From an uncultured Opitutia bacterium (GTDB taxonomy: Bacteria; Verrucomicrobiota; Verrucomicrobiia; Opitutales; Opitutaceae), in contig CAIQKV010000076.1 of NCBI GenBank assembly GCA_903872505.1, forward strand, positions 1 to 37,672: a stretch of DNA of 37,672 bases, in the 5' to 3' direction. The translations under genes were made by a program, and so were the position numbers. The notes beneath the pieces are model-generated. The model was not told the origin of the DNA. It was given only the letters and a program-made list of their open reading frames with translations, and made no database searches. This document shows, one piece after another, positions 17,142 through 24,977 of the stretch. How positions within the stretch are numbered: position 1 is the first letter of the stretch; every line of letters begins with the position of its first letter.

Positions 17142-17166
17142 ACGACCGGGAAAAACGGGTCCGAAC

Positions 17167-20001
17167 TCAGGCCGACGCGGTCCGGCGGCGGCGCCAGGCG
17201 AGGAGCAGGGCGGAGAAACCGATCAGCGCTGCGCCATAGGTTGCGGGCTCCGGCACAGGCGTGACCTGGTGGTCGTAAGGCTGCCACTTGGTGTTGCTGC
17301 CGGTGAAGCCGGAGAAGACGATCTGATTCAGCGGCGCGTTGCCCTGTGAGCCGGGGCTGTTCACGAGGTAGAAATAATCCACGGTATCAACCCAGTTGTT
17401 GATCGTGAGGGTCACCCCCGTGTCGATGATCAGGTTGGTCGCGTTGAGGATGGAGGCGCTGGAGTTGCCGAAATCGAGGATCGAATTGCCGGTGATGTGC
17501 AGCGTGCCGATGGTGAAATTGAAACCATTGAGGGCGAGCGTGCCGGCGCTCAGGGCGAATTCGCCGCTCAGGCTGTTGGTGGCGCTGAGCAGGAAGGTGC
17601 CCGCGCCGGCCTTCGTAAGCGTGCCCGCGCCGGACAGGGAGGCGCCAAAGGTCAGGGTCGTCCCGGTCGCAACGTCGATGGTGCCGCCGCCCGCGTTGAC
17701 CGTGGTGCTGCGGTTGGCATTGAGCGTCATGTTCGCCGTGGTCGCCAATGTGCCGCCGTTGAAAACAAGCTGGTCGGCGGTGGCGCTGCCGGGCGCGGTG
17801 CCGAGGCGGTTGTCGGCATTGATGCTCAGGACGCCGCCATTGATCGTGGTCGCGCCGGTGTAGGTGTTGGCGCCGCCGAGGACGAGGGTGCCAGTGTCGG
17901 CCTTGGTGAGTCCGCCGACGCCGGCGATGATGCCGTTGTACGTGAGCGTGGTGCCGGAGGCCGTGTCGAAGGTGCCGCCGGCGGCGTTGAGCGTCGTGCC
18001 GCGGTTTGCGCTGAGGGTGAATGTACCGGTCGTGCCGAGGGTGCCGCCATTGAAGACGAGCAGATTGGGCGTGGCCACGCCGGGGATGGCGCCGAGCCCC
18101 CGGTCGGTGGCAATGCTCACCGTGCCGCCGTTGAACGTGGTGGCGCCGGTGAAGGTGTTGGTGTTGGAGAGGGTGAGCGTGCCGGCGTCATTCTTGATGA
18201 TCCCGCCGGTGGTCGTGCCGATGACGCCGGAAAGGGTGGTGTCGCCCGCGCCGCCGACGGTCAGGGTGCGGGTGTTGCCAGTGATGCCGCCGGAGATGGT
18301 GAGAAGCCCGGCATCGCTCTCGATCGTGGCCCCGGGATTGCTGCCCAGGGTCACGGCCCCGGTCCAAGTGTTGTTGCCGGAGATGTTGCGCAGGGCGCCG
18401 TCGAGGGCGATGCCGGTGCCGTTCAGGGTGAGCGCCTCTCCCGTGACCGTGATGTTGTTCTGCAGTTGGAGGGCGGCGCCGGCCGCGACGGTGGTGCCGG
18501 AGCCCGCGGTACCCAGCGCCGTGTTGTTTTGGATGTTGATCACCCCGGTGGTGAGGGTGGTCGCGCCGGTGTAGGTGTTCGCGCCGGAGAGGGTGAGCGT
18601 GCCGGCGCCGGTCTTGGTGATGCCGCCGGAACCGTTGCCGATGACGCCGGAAAACGTGATGTCGCCCGCGCCGGTCGCCGTCAGGGTGCGGACCCCGTTG
18701 GTGATATTGCCCGAGAAGGTGAGCAAGCCCGCGTCGCTCTGGATGGTGGTGTTGGCGCTCAAGGAGACGCCCCCGGTCCAGGTGTTGTTGCCCGAGATGT
18801 TGCGCACGGCACCGGTCGTGCTGATGCCCGTGCCGCCCACGGTCAAGGACTCGCCCGTGACGGTGATGTCATTCTGCAACTGGAGCGCGGCCCCGCTGGC
18901 GACGGTGGTGGTGCCACCGGTGGCGCCGAGGGCGGTGTCGCTTTGAATATTTAGCACCCCGCCGTTGACGGCGGTGGCGCCGGTGTAGGAGTTGTTGCCC
19001 GAGAGCACGAGGGTGCCGGCGCCGGTCTTCGTGATTCCCGCCCCGGTGCCGGAGATGTCGGCAGAGACGGTCAGGTCGGCGGCGGCGTTGGTGGAATCGG
19101 CGATCGAAAACGTGCGGGTGGCGCCGCCGAGATCGACGAGGCCGGAGAGGGTGGAGCCGAAGGGATTGCCGGTGGCGGTAAAAGTGACGGTGCCGCCGAG
19201 CGTGAGCGTGCCGGAGCCGGTGCTCAGGTTGTTGGCCGAGGCGGTGCCGCCGGTGCCGCCGAACGTCAGCGTGGTGATGGTGGCGTTGCTGCCATTGAGG
19301 TCGAGGAGGGCGGTGGTGCCGCCGGTGGTGGCGTTGATGGTGACGGCGGAGTTCGCGAGCGAGGAGTTGGAACCGAACTGCAGCGTGCCGTTATTGACGA
19401 CCGTCGGGCCGGTGTAGGTGTTGGTACCCGAGACCAACCACGATCCTGCGCCAGTCTTGGTCAGTCCGCCACCACCACCGAGATTGCCGGTGAGGATGCC
19501 GGCGGTGCCGGTGCCGCCGAGGGTGAGGAGAAACCCGCCGTTCGTCACGTTGCCCCCGATGGTCATCGCGCCATTGTTGGTGAACGTCTGGATGGCCGAC
19601 ATCGTGATATTGTTGCTCACGGTCTTCAGCCCGCTGGTGGACTGATTGTTGATGCCGCTGGCGCCGATCGTGAAGATGGCGCCGGTGAGGGTTACGCCAT
19701 TGGTGCTGGCGCTGGTGAAAGCCAGGCCAAGGATGCTGCGGTTGGTCGCGAGATTCGGCTGGAAGTTCGTGACGAGCCCGAAGGAGCCAATATCAGCTGC
19801 CCCTGGCGCCGCGACGAGCCAGTTGGCGTTGGTGCCGAAATCCGAGCCCACGTCCGCCCACGTCCGGGTGGCCGCATCGACCCGCAGACCGCCCAGAAAA
19901 AGCACGCCGAACGCCGCGAGCAGCAGCCATGGGCGGCGGGTCGCTTTCGGGGCCGGGCGAAATGGATGCCCGGCTGGGAAAATGGGGGCAATGGCCTGCA
20001 T
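17167..20001 (-). CDS. PEP-CTERM protein with autotransporter-associated beta-strand repeats (944 aa)
   Basis: Predicted exported, surface-associated beta-helix protein. The N-terminus has a long basic n-region (to TRRP, residue 24) and a hydrophobic core LLLAAFGVLFLGG ending around VDAAT. Six copies of the pattern LTKTGAGTLxLSGxNTYTGATxxNGGxL start near residues 180, 323, 461, 601, 698 and 795, typical of autotransporter-associated repeats. The C-terminus (residues 916-944) is a PEP-CTERM tail: VPEPATYGAALIGFS, a hydrophobic stretch, then WRRRR. Such tails are recognised by exosortase, which is not in this window. There is no outer-membrane autotransporter barrel. Residues 836-944 are about 80% identical (counted by eye) to the end of the neighbouring 1594-aa protein. 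No clear Shine-Dalgarno is seen, and a palindromic operator candidate lies 57 bp upstream. Confidence 0.88.
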   Translation of the reverse strand: MQAIAPIFPAGHPFRPAPKATRRPWLLLAAFGVLFLGGLRVDAATRTWADVGSDFGTNANWLVAAPGAADIGSFGLVTNFQPNLATNRSILGLAFTSASTNGVTLTGAIFTIGASGINNQSTSGLKTVSNNITMSAIQTFTNNGAMTIGGNVTNGGFLLTLGGTGTAGILTGNLGGGGGLTKTGAGSWLVSGTNTYTGPTVVNNGTLQFGSNSSLANSAVTINATTGGTTALLDLNGSNATITTLTFGGTGGTASANNLSTGSGTLTLGGTVTFTATGNPFGSTLSGLVDLGGATRTFSIADSTNAAADLTVSADISGTGAGITKTGAGTLVLSGNNSYTGATAVNGGVLNIQSDTALGATGGTTTVASGAALQLQNDITVTGESLTVGGTGISTTGAVRNISGNNTWTGGVSLSANTTIQSDAGLLTFSGNITNGVRTLTATGAGDITFSGVIGNGSGGITKTGAGTLTLSGANTYTGATTLTTGVINIQNNTALGTAGSGTTVAAGAALQLQNNITVTGEALTLNGTGIALDGALRNISGNNTWTGAVTLGSNPGATIESDAGLLTISGGITGNTRTLTVGGAGDTTLSGVIGTTTGGIIKNDAGTLTLSNTNTFTGATTFNGGTVSIATDRGLGAIPGVATPNLLVFNGGTLGTTGTFTLSANRGTTLNAAGGTFDTASGTTLTYNGIIAGVGGLTKADTGTLVLGGANTYTGATTINGGVLSINADNRLGTAPGSATADQLVFNGGTLATTANMTLNANRSTTVNAGGGTIDVATGTTLTFGASLSGAGTLTKAGAGTFLLSATNSLSGEFALSAGTLALNGFNFTIGTLHITGNSILDFGNSSASILNATNLIIDTGVTLTINNWVDTVDYFYLVNSPGSQGNAPLNQIVFSGFTGSNTKWQPYDHQVTPVPEPATYGAALIGFSALLLAWRRRRTASA
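17620..18201 (-). repeat. Two tandem 97-residue modules inside the 944-aa protein
   Basis: Residues 601-697 (17911-18201) and 698-794 (17620-17910) align without length change. Both contain LVFNGGTL, a TLxANRxTT strand, AxGGTxDxAxGTTLT, then the next LTKA turn. The equal 291-bp period points to a direct in-frame duplication. Confidence 0.8.
18202..19035 (-). repeat. Two tandem 138/140-residue modules inside the 944-aa protein
   Basis: Residues 323-460 (18622-19035) and 461-600 (18202-18621) share GAALQLQN, ITVTGE, RNISGNNTWTG, SDAGLLT and SGVIG in the same order. The second unit is two residues longer. The conserved order shows a segmental duplication of a unit distinct from the 97-residue modules that follow. 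Confidence 0.8.
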
Positions 20002-20057
20002 CGGTTCCAGTAAAACAAAGGCTACTGAACACCGCCTGTTTTACAATCGCGGTCAAG

Positions 20058-20073
20058 TGGGTAGAACTACCCA
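20058..20073. promoter_or_regulatory. 16-bp palindromic operator candidate before the 944-aa PEP-CTERM gene
   Basis: TGGGTAGAACTACCCA, 7-bp perfect arms around AA, centred in the 77-bp gap between the two PEP-CTERM genes and 57 bp before the start codon. It matches 13 of 16 bases with the palindrome at 24918-24933, which is at nearly the same distance from the other gene. Half-sites of the form TACCCA resemble NarL/LuxR-type heptamers (TACYYMT). On the minus strand, TTGTAA with 16-bp spacing to TAGCCT is a poor promoter match just downstream, as expected for an activator-dependent promoter. Confidence 0.5.
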
Positions 20074-20080
20074 GGTCTGA

Positions 20081-23000
20081 TCACACGCGGGCGGCCCGGC
20101 GGCGGCGCCAGCCCAGCAGCAGGCTGGAGAACCCGATCAGCGCGGCGCCATAGGTCGCCGGCTCCGGCACGGGCCTGACTTGGTGGTCAAAAGGCTGCCA
20201 CCCGGAGTCGCCCCCGGTGAAGCCCGAAAAAACGATTTGGTTGAGCGGCGGATTGCCCTGTGAGCCGGGGTTGTTCACGAGATAAAAGTAATCCACCGTG
20301 TTCACCCAGTTATTGATGGTGAGGATCATGCCCGAGGTGATGCTCAGGCTGGTTGAGTTGAGGACGCTCGCGGATGAGTTCCCGAAATCAAGGATGGAGT
20401 TGCCGGTGATGCTGAGGTTGCCGAACGTGTCGGTCGTGCCGTTCAGGTTGAAGGTGCCGCCGGCGAGGACAATGTTCAGGTTCGCCGCGTTAAAGTTTGC
20501 GCCCAGGGTCAGGGTCTGGCCGGCGCCGATCGTCAGCGTGCCGCTGCCGGTGATCGTGCCGCTGAGGGTGGCGGAGCTGCCGTTCAGCGTCAGGGAACCA
20601 CCCGTGCCAAAGGCGAGGGTTCCCGAGTTGTTGAAAAGCCCGGTCAGGGTGTTGCCGGTCCCGTTCAGGTTGAGGGTGCCCCCGGCCTGATTGGTGACGG
20701 ATCCGCTGGTCGAAAGCGCGTTGGCGGCGTTGGCGAGAAAGGTGCCGCCCGAGTTGACGGTGATCGCGGCGGCGTTCGAGAGCGCATTCGCGCCGTTCAC
20801 CTGGAGGGTGCCCACGCCCACGGTCACGGCACCGGCAAACCCAGGGTTCGCCGCGCCGAGCGCGAGCGTGCCGGAGCCGTCCTTGGTCAGCGAGGTGTTG
20901 GCCGCGCCGGTGATTGCCCCGTTGAGCGTGATGTTGCCGACGCCACCGGCATTGAGGGTGGTGCCGCTGGCCAGGGCGACCGGGCCGCCCAAAATCAGGG
21001 TGCCCGCGTCGGACTGCAGGCGGGAATTCGCGGTGACGCTCACGTTCCCGGTCAGGGTGTTGATGCCGGAAAGGTTCTCGATCGCGCCGTTGTTGGTCGC
21101 CGCGCCGTTGGTCGAGAGGGTGAAGTTGCTGCCGAGGGTCGAACCGCCCTGCACCTCGAAGTTGCCGGTGCCGGAAACGGCGACGGTGGCAGTGCCGGTG
21201 GCGTTCGTGGCCCCGGCGACCACGACCCCGTTGCTCAGGTTCAAGTTGCCGGTGAAGCCGGTGCTGGCCCCGGTCAGGGTGAGCTTGCCCGTGCTGCTGT
21301 TGGCCATGGTGCCGCTCCCCGTGATGGCGCCGCCAAACGTCGTGGAGCCGGCGCCGCCGAGCGTGAGCGTGCCGCTGCCGAGGGCGAGCGTGCCACCCGT
21401 GCCGGCGAGGTTGGCCACGGTCTCGGAGAAACCCCCGAGGTTGAAGATGCCGCTGTTGACCGTCAGGACGCCGGAGGTGGCCAGCTGGTTGGACGCGTTG
21501 TCGTTCACCGTGCCACCGCCAAGCGTGAGGCTGCCGCCGACCGCGGTTCCGCTCAGGTTCAGGATGCCGGAGTTGACCGCCGTCAGACCGGTGTAGGTGT
21601 TGGCGCCGGAGAACGTCGTGGTGCCGGAGCCGCTGAGGGTGACGCCGCCGGTGCCGGTGGTGATGGCGCTGGAGAAGAGACTGTTGCCGGCGCCGATGAG
21701 GGTGAGGGTGTTGCCGGACCCGGTGACGCCGCCGTTGATGGCGAGGGTGCCGGAACCGAGGTTGAACGTCGTGGCGCCGCCCAGCGTGATGGCCCCGTTG
21801 AGCGTGGCGGTGTTGCCCGCGCCCGGCGTCGCATACAGCGCGCCCGTGCTCGAGACGCCGGTGCCAGACAGGGATAGCGCGTTGGCGAGGGTCAGGCCGG
21901 AATTCACCTGCAGCGTACCGCCCGACGCGACCGTCGTGGTCCCGGTGCCGAGGGCCGAGTTGCTGCCGGACACTTGCAGCGTACCCGCGTTGACGCTGAT
22001 CCCGCCGCTGTAGCCGCTGTTGTTGCCGGAGAGCACGAGCGTACCGGCGCTGAGTTTCGACAGACTGCCGCTGCCGGTCAGGTTCGAGCCGAAGGTGAGG
22101 AGGCCGGTCCCCGTCACGTCGACCACGCTGTTGACGGACACGGCGATCGTGCCGCCGTTGATGGACTGGTTGGAGGCGGACTGCTGGATGATGCTCGGCA
22201 GGGCGCCGTTCAGGGTGAGGGTGTTGCCGCCCTGGGCGATGGCGAACGCGCCGGCGGCGGAGTCGAACTTGAGGGCGTTGATGTAGTAATTGCCGTTCAT
22301 GGCCGGCGCCAGGCGCGTGGAGCCGGTGAACAAGAGCTTCTGGGTGCTCCCGACGGTGGTGCTCGGCGCGATGCCACCGACCCAGTTGCCGGAGGTGGAC
22401 CAGTTGTTGTTCGCGCCGCCGCCGTTCCACGTCAGGAAGGCGTTGTTCGCCGTGATGATGTAGCCGTTGGGCAGACCGTTGCCGACTGCGGACAGGCTGC
22501 CGGATTCGACGGCGCCCGAGCCGCTGCCGACAAAATAGATTTGCGCCAGCAGGTTGGAGGCGATGCCCGCGGTCGTGGCGGCCAGCGTCGTGCTGCCGCT
22601 GGTCCAGTTGGTGATCGTCAGCAGGCCGGTGGCGGAAGTCAGGTTATTGAAGAGCAGCGTGTTTGTGGTCCCGCCGCTGCCGAAATTGATCGTCGCGTTG
22701 TTGAACGAGAGGTTGCCGATCTGGGTCGAGAAGCCGTTCAGGTTGAGCGTGCTGTTGTTGAGCGCGACGGCGGTGGTGGCGTTGAGCGTGTTGTTGGCGC
22801 CGAACTGCAGCGTGCCGCCGTTAACCGTGGTGGCGCCAGTGTAGGTGTTGGCGCCGCTGACAACGAGGGTGCCGTTGCCCGTCTTGGTCAGGCCGCCGGC
22901 GCCGGTGCCGCCATTGGAGATTGCGCCCGAGATCGTCGACGTGCCGCTGTCCACCTGGGCGCTGAGGGTGTAGCCGGTGTTGTTGGCGGAGAGTTTGAGG

Positions 23001-24865
23001 GCGCCCGACTGGGTCGCGTTGGCCATCGTCAGGTTCCGGTTACCGCCGGATTGGGTGAGGATGCCGCTCGTGGTGAGACCCGAGAGCCCGGAATCGGCCT
23101 GGAGCGTGAGTGTGTTGGCGACGGTGCTGCCGGCGGTGGAGCCCAGCGTGCCGCCGTTGAGCACCACGGTGCCGGTGCCGAGCGCAGTGTTGGTGTTCGC
23201 GTTGAGCGTGCCGCTCGAGAGGGTGGTGCCACCGGTGTACGTGTTGGCGCCGGAGAAGGTGAGCACGCCGGTACCGGTCTTGGTGATGGCGGAGCCGGAG
23301 ATGATGCTGCTGATGTTCAGGTCGCTCGCGAGGGAGGTGTCGCGCGCGACGTTGAACGTGGTGTTGGCGGACACGAGGGCCAGGTTGCCGCCGAGGATCT
23401 GCGAGGTTTGGTGGGCAGAGTTGGACTTGGAGGTGACGCCATTGCTCAGCGTGACGGTCTGGCCGGCGGTGATGTTGACGGCGCCGCCGTTCATTGTGAA
23501 GGAGCCGGCGGTGGTGGAGACGCCGACGTTGAGGCTGCCGCCGGCGTTCAGCGTGATGGCGGAGGTGGGCGAGATCTGGTTCGGATAGCTCGCCCCGACG
23601 GCGTGCCCGGCGCCCCAGATGTTGACCGCGGCGGTGTTGGCCACGGAGCCGTTGCCGATGGTGAGCGCGCCATTGATCCCGTACCAGCCCGCGGTCATCG
23701 GGCCGACCACGAGTTCCAGCGAGCCGCCGTTGACCGTGGTGGCGCCGGTGTAGAAGGAGTTGTAACCCCAGAGCGTCAGGGCGCCGGTGCCGTTCTTGAT
23801 CAGGCCGCCGGTGTCCCCCGCGACGCCCAGGCTCGAATTGATGAAGGTGTCGCCGGCCCCGTCGACGGTGAGCGTATTGCTGCCGAGGGTAAACAGGCTC
23901 CCGCCGCCGGAATTGCCGAGGTAGAGGACGTTGCCGGCGGTCGCGTTGGAAACGGTGGCGTTCGAGCCCAGCGCGATGGCGCTGTTCCACGTGTTGTTGG
24001 CGCTGATGTTCTGCAAGGCGCCCGCGCCGCTGCCCGTGCCGTTGAGGACCAGGGTGCCGGCGTTGGTCGTCGTGATGTTGCCCTGGATCTGGAGGACGGC
24101 CCCGTTCGCGACGGTGGTGCTGGCCGTGTTGGCGGCCGTGCCCATGGCGCCGGCATTCTGGATGGTGACGGTGCCCGAGCTGATGGTGGTGGCGCCGGTG
24201 TAGGTGTTGGCCCCGATCAGGTTCAGGTTGCCCGTGCCCGCGTAGGTGAGCGAACCGGCCGCGGTGCCGCCGTCGCCCACCACGCCGTTGAGGTTGACCG
24301 CGCCGCTGCCATTGATCGTGAGCGTGCGGCCGCTGGCACCGGAACCGAGGTTCACGTTGCCGTAGAAATTCATCGTCCCGCCGTTGTTGGTCCAGGACTG
24401 GTTCGCGGCGAGGGTCGTCTGGTTGTAGAAGGTCAGGGCGCCCGCGTCGGTGCTGGTGATGCCGGCGGTGAGCGTGAGGGTGTCGACATTCACGTTGCCG
24501 GCGGTGTCCAGCGTGTAGGCGTTCGCCCCGCCGGCGTTGGAAAAATTGAGCGAGTAGGCGGTCGAGGCCGCGAGGAGCTGAAGGGAGGAGGGCAGACCCG
24601 GACTCGTATTGAACGTCGCGATGCTGAGATTCGTCGGCACGCCACCGCTCCAGTTGCCGGCCGTGCCCCAAAGGCTGGAGGAGGCGCCGGTCCAGTTGTC
24701 CACGGTCTGGGCCGGGGCGACAAGAGGCAGGGTCGCAAGCGCCATTAGAACCGCCGCCACAACCATCGAACAAAACCTGCGCGTCAGCCACTGGCTGAGG
24801 TCCGCATTTGCGAACTGCCAAGTCGGCAATCCTTGCGGTGAATGTGTGGGAACGGAATAGGTCAT
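20081..24865 (-). CDS. Giant PEP-CTERM protein with autotransporter-associated beta-strand repeats (1594 aa)
   Basis: Predicted exported beta-helical surface protein. The N-terminus MTYSVPTHSPQG... has ~33 residues before the hydrophobic signal core (MVVAAVLMALATLPLVAPAQ), so a later start is possible. TVDNWTGASSSLWGTAGNWSGG follows, a common opening of this protein class. At least eight degenerate copies of the GxLTLSGxNTYTGxTxVxxGxL repeat are spread through the Gly/Ser/Thr/Asn-rich body. A different segment near the middle (FLTWNGGGANNNWSTSGNWVGG) restarts the N-terminal-type pattern, as if two proteins had fused. The C-terminus is VPEPATYGAALIGFS plus hydrophobic stretch plus WRRRR, the PEP-CTERM sorting signal. 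Likely role: a secreted cell-surface or matrix component. No enzymatic domain was recognised. It lies just upstream of its smaller paralogue. Confidence 0.88.
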   Translation of the reverse strand: MTYSVPTHSPQGLPTWQFANADLSQWLTRRFCSMVVAAVLMALATLPLVAPAQTVDNWTGASSSLWGTAGNWSGGVPTNLSIATFNTSPGLPSSLQLLAASTAYSLNFSNAGGANAYTLDTAGNVNVDTLTLTAGITSTDAGALTFYNQTTLAANQSWTNNGGTMNFYGNVNLGSGASGRTLTINGSGAVNLNGVVGDGGTAAGSLTYAGTGNLNLIGANTYTGATTISSGTVTIQNAGAMGTAANTASTTVANGAVLQIQGNITTTNAGTLVLNGTGSGAGALQNISANNTWNSAIALGSNATVSNATAGNVLYLGNSGGGSLFTLGSNTLTVDGAGDTFINSSLGVAGDTGGLIKNGTGALTLWGYNSFYTGATTVNGGSLELVVGPMTAGWYGINGALTIGNGSVANTAAVNIWGAGHAVGASYPNQISPTSAITLNAGGSLNVGVSTTAGSFTMNGGAVNITAGQTVTLSNGVTSKSNSAHQTSQILGGNLALVSANTTFNVARDTSLASDLNISSIISGSAITKTGTGVLTFSGANTYTGGTTLSSGTLNANTNTALGTGTVVLNGGTLGSTAGSTVANTLTLQADSGLSGLTTSGILTQSGGNRNLTMANATQSGALKLSANNTGYTLSAQVDSGTSTISGAISNGGTGAGGLTKTGNGTLVVSGANTYTGATTVNGGTLQFGANNTLNATTAVALNNSTLNLNGFSTQIGNLSFNNATINFGSGGTTNTLLFNNLTSATGLLTITNWTSGSTTLAATTAGIASNLLAQIYFVGSGSGAVESGSLSAVGNGLPNGYIITANNAFLTWNGGGANNNWSTSGNWVGGIAPSTTVGSTQKLLFTGSTRLAPAMNGNYYINALKFDSAAGAFAIAQGGNTLTLNGALPSIIQQSASNQSINGGTIAVSVNSVVDVTGTGLLTFGSNLTGSGSLSKLSAGTLVLSGNNSGYSGGISVNAGTLQVSGSNSALGTGTTTVASGGTLQVNSGLTLANALSLSGTGVSSTGALYATPGAGNTATLNGAITLGGATTFNLGSGTLAINGGVTGSGNTLTLIGAGNSLFSSAITTGTGGVTLSGSGTTTFSGANTYTGLTAVNSGILNLSGTAVGGSLTLGGGTVNDNASNQLATSGVLTVNSGIFNLGGFSETVANLAGTGGTLALGSGTLTLGGAGSTTFGGAITGSGTMANSSTGKLTLTGASTGFTGNLNLSNGVVVAGATNATGTATVAVSGTGNFEVQGGSTLGSNFTLSTNGAATNNGAIENLSGINTLTGNVSVTANSRLQSDAGTLILGGPVALASGTTLNAGGVGNITLNGAITGAANTSLTKDGSGTLALGAANPGFAGAVTVGVGTLQVNGANALSNAAAITVNSGGTFLANAANALSTSGSVTNQAGGTLNLNGTGNTLTGLFNNSGTLAFGTGGSLTLNGSSATLSGTITGSGTLTIGAGQTLTLGANFNAANLNIVLAGGTFNLNGTTDTFGNLSITGNSILDFGNSSASVLNSTSLSITSGMILTINNWVNTVDYFYLVNNPGSQGNPPLNQIVFSGFTGGDSGWQPFDHQVRPVPEPATYGAALIGFSSLLLGWRRRRAARV

Positions 24866-24879
24866 CTGCTTTGACCTAA

Positions 24880-24907
24880 ATCATAGGGTTAAACCCCCAA
24901 ACGGCAA
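24880..24907 (-). promoter_or_regulatory. Candidate promoter of the 1594-aa PEP-CTERM gene
   Basis: On the minus strand TTGCCG (24902-24907) is followed after 16 bp by TATGAT (24880-24885), 15 bp before the start codon. The spacer carries the palindrome GGGTTAAACCC (24886-24896), a possible repressor site. The upstream 16-bp operator candidate ends 10 bp before the -35 element, a position usual for activators. The gap 24866-24977 holds nothing else I can name. Confidence 0.45.
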
Positions 24908-24917
24908 ATCTGATTAA

Positions 24918-24933
24918 TGGGGATAAATACCCA
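24918..24933. promoter_or_regulatory. 16-bp palindromic operator candidate before the 1594-aa PEP-CTERM gene
   Basis: TGGGGATAAATACCCA, an imperfect inverted repeat, 53 bp before the start codon. It is the counterpart of TGGGTAGAACTACCCA at 20058-20073 (13/16 identical). One half, TACCCAT, fits the NarL-type heptamer TACYYMT exactly. A GGGTAATCC half-site lies 17 bp further out (24951-24959). Confidence 0.5.
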
Positions 24934-24977
24934 TTTCACCAACACTCTCTGGGTAATCCAACCAACCGATTCAGGTC

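Noticed and set aside
17497-18954. Plus-strand open frame opposite the 944-aa repeat protein
   Set aside because: Arg/Gly/Ala-rich low-complexity translation, antisense to a well-supported gene.
21974-24748. Very long plus-strand open frame (about 924 codons) opposite the giant PEP-CTERM gene
   Set aside because: It encodes low-complexity Gly/Ala/Val/Arg sequence with no signal, domain or stable motif. It exists because the complementary Gly/Thr/Asn-repeat gene lacks certain codons. The minus-strand product has a signal peptide, recognised repeats and a PEP-CTERM tail.
17167-24865. Dense short repeats that could suggest a CRISPR or satellite array
   Set aside because: The repeats are degenerate, vary in spacing and keep the reading frame of beta-strand-repeat proteins. 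There are no identical direct repeats with unique spacers.
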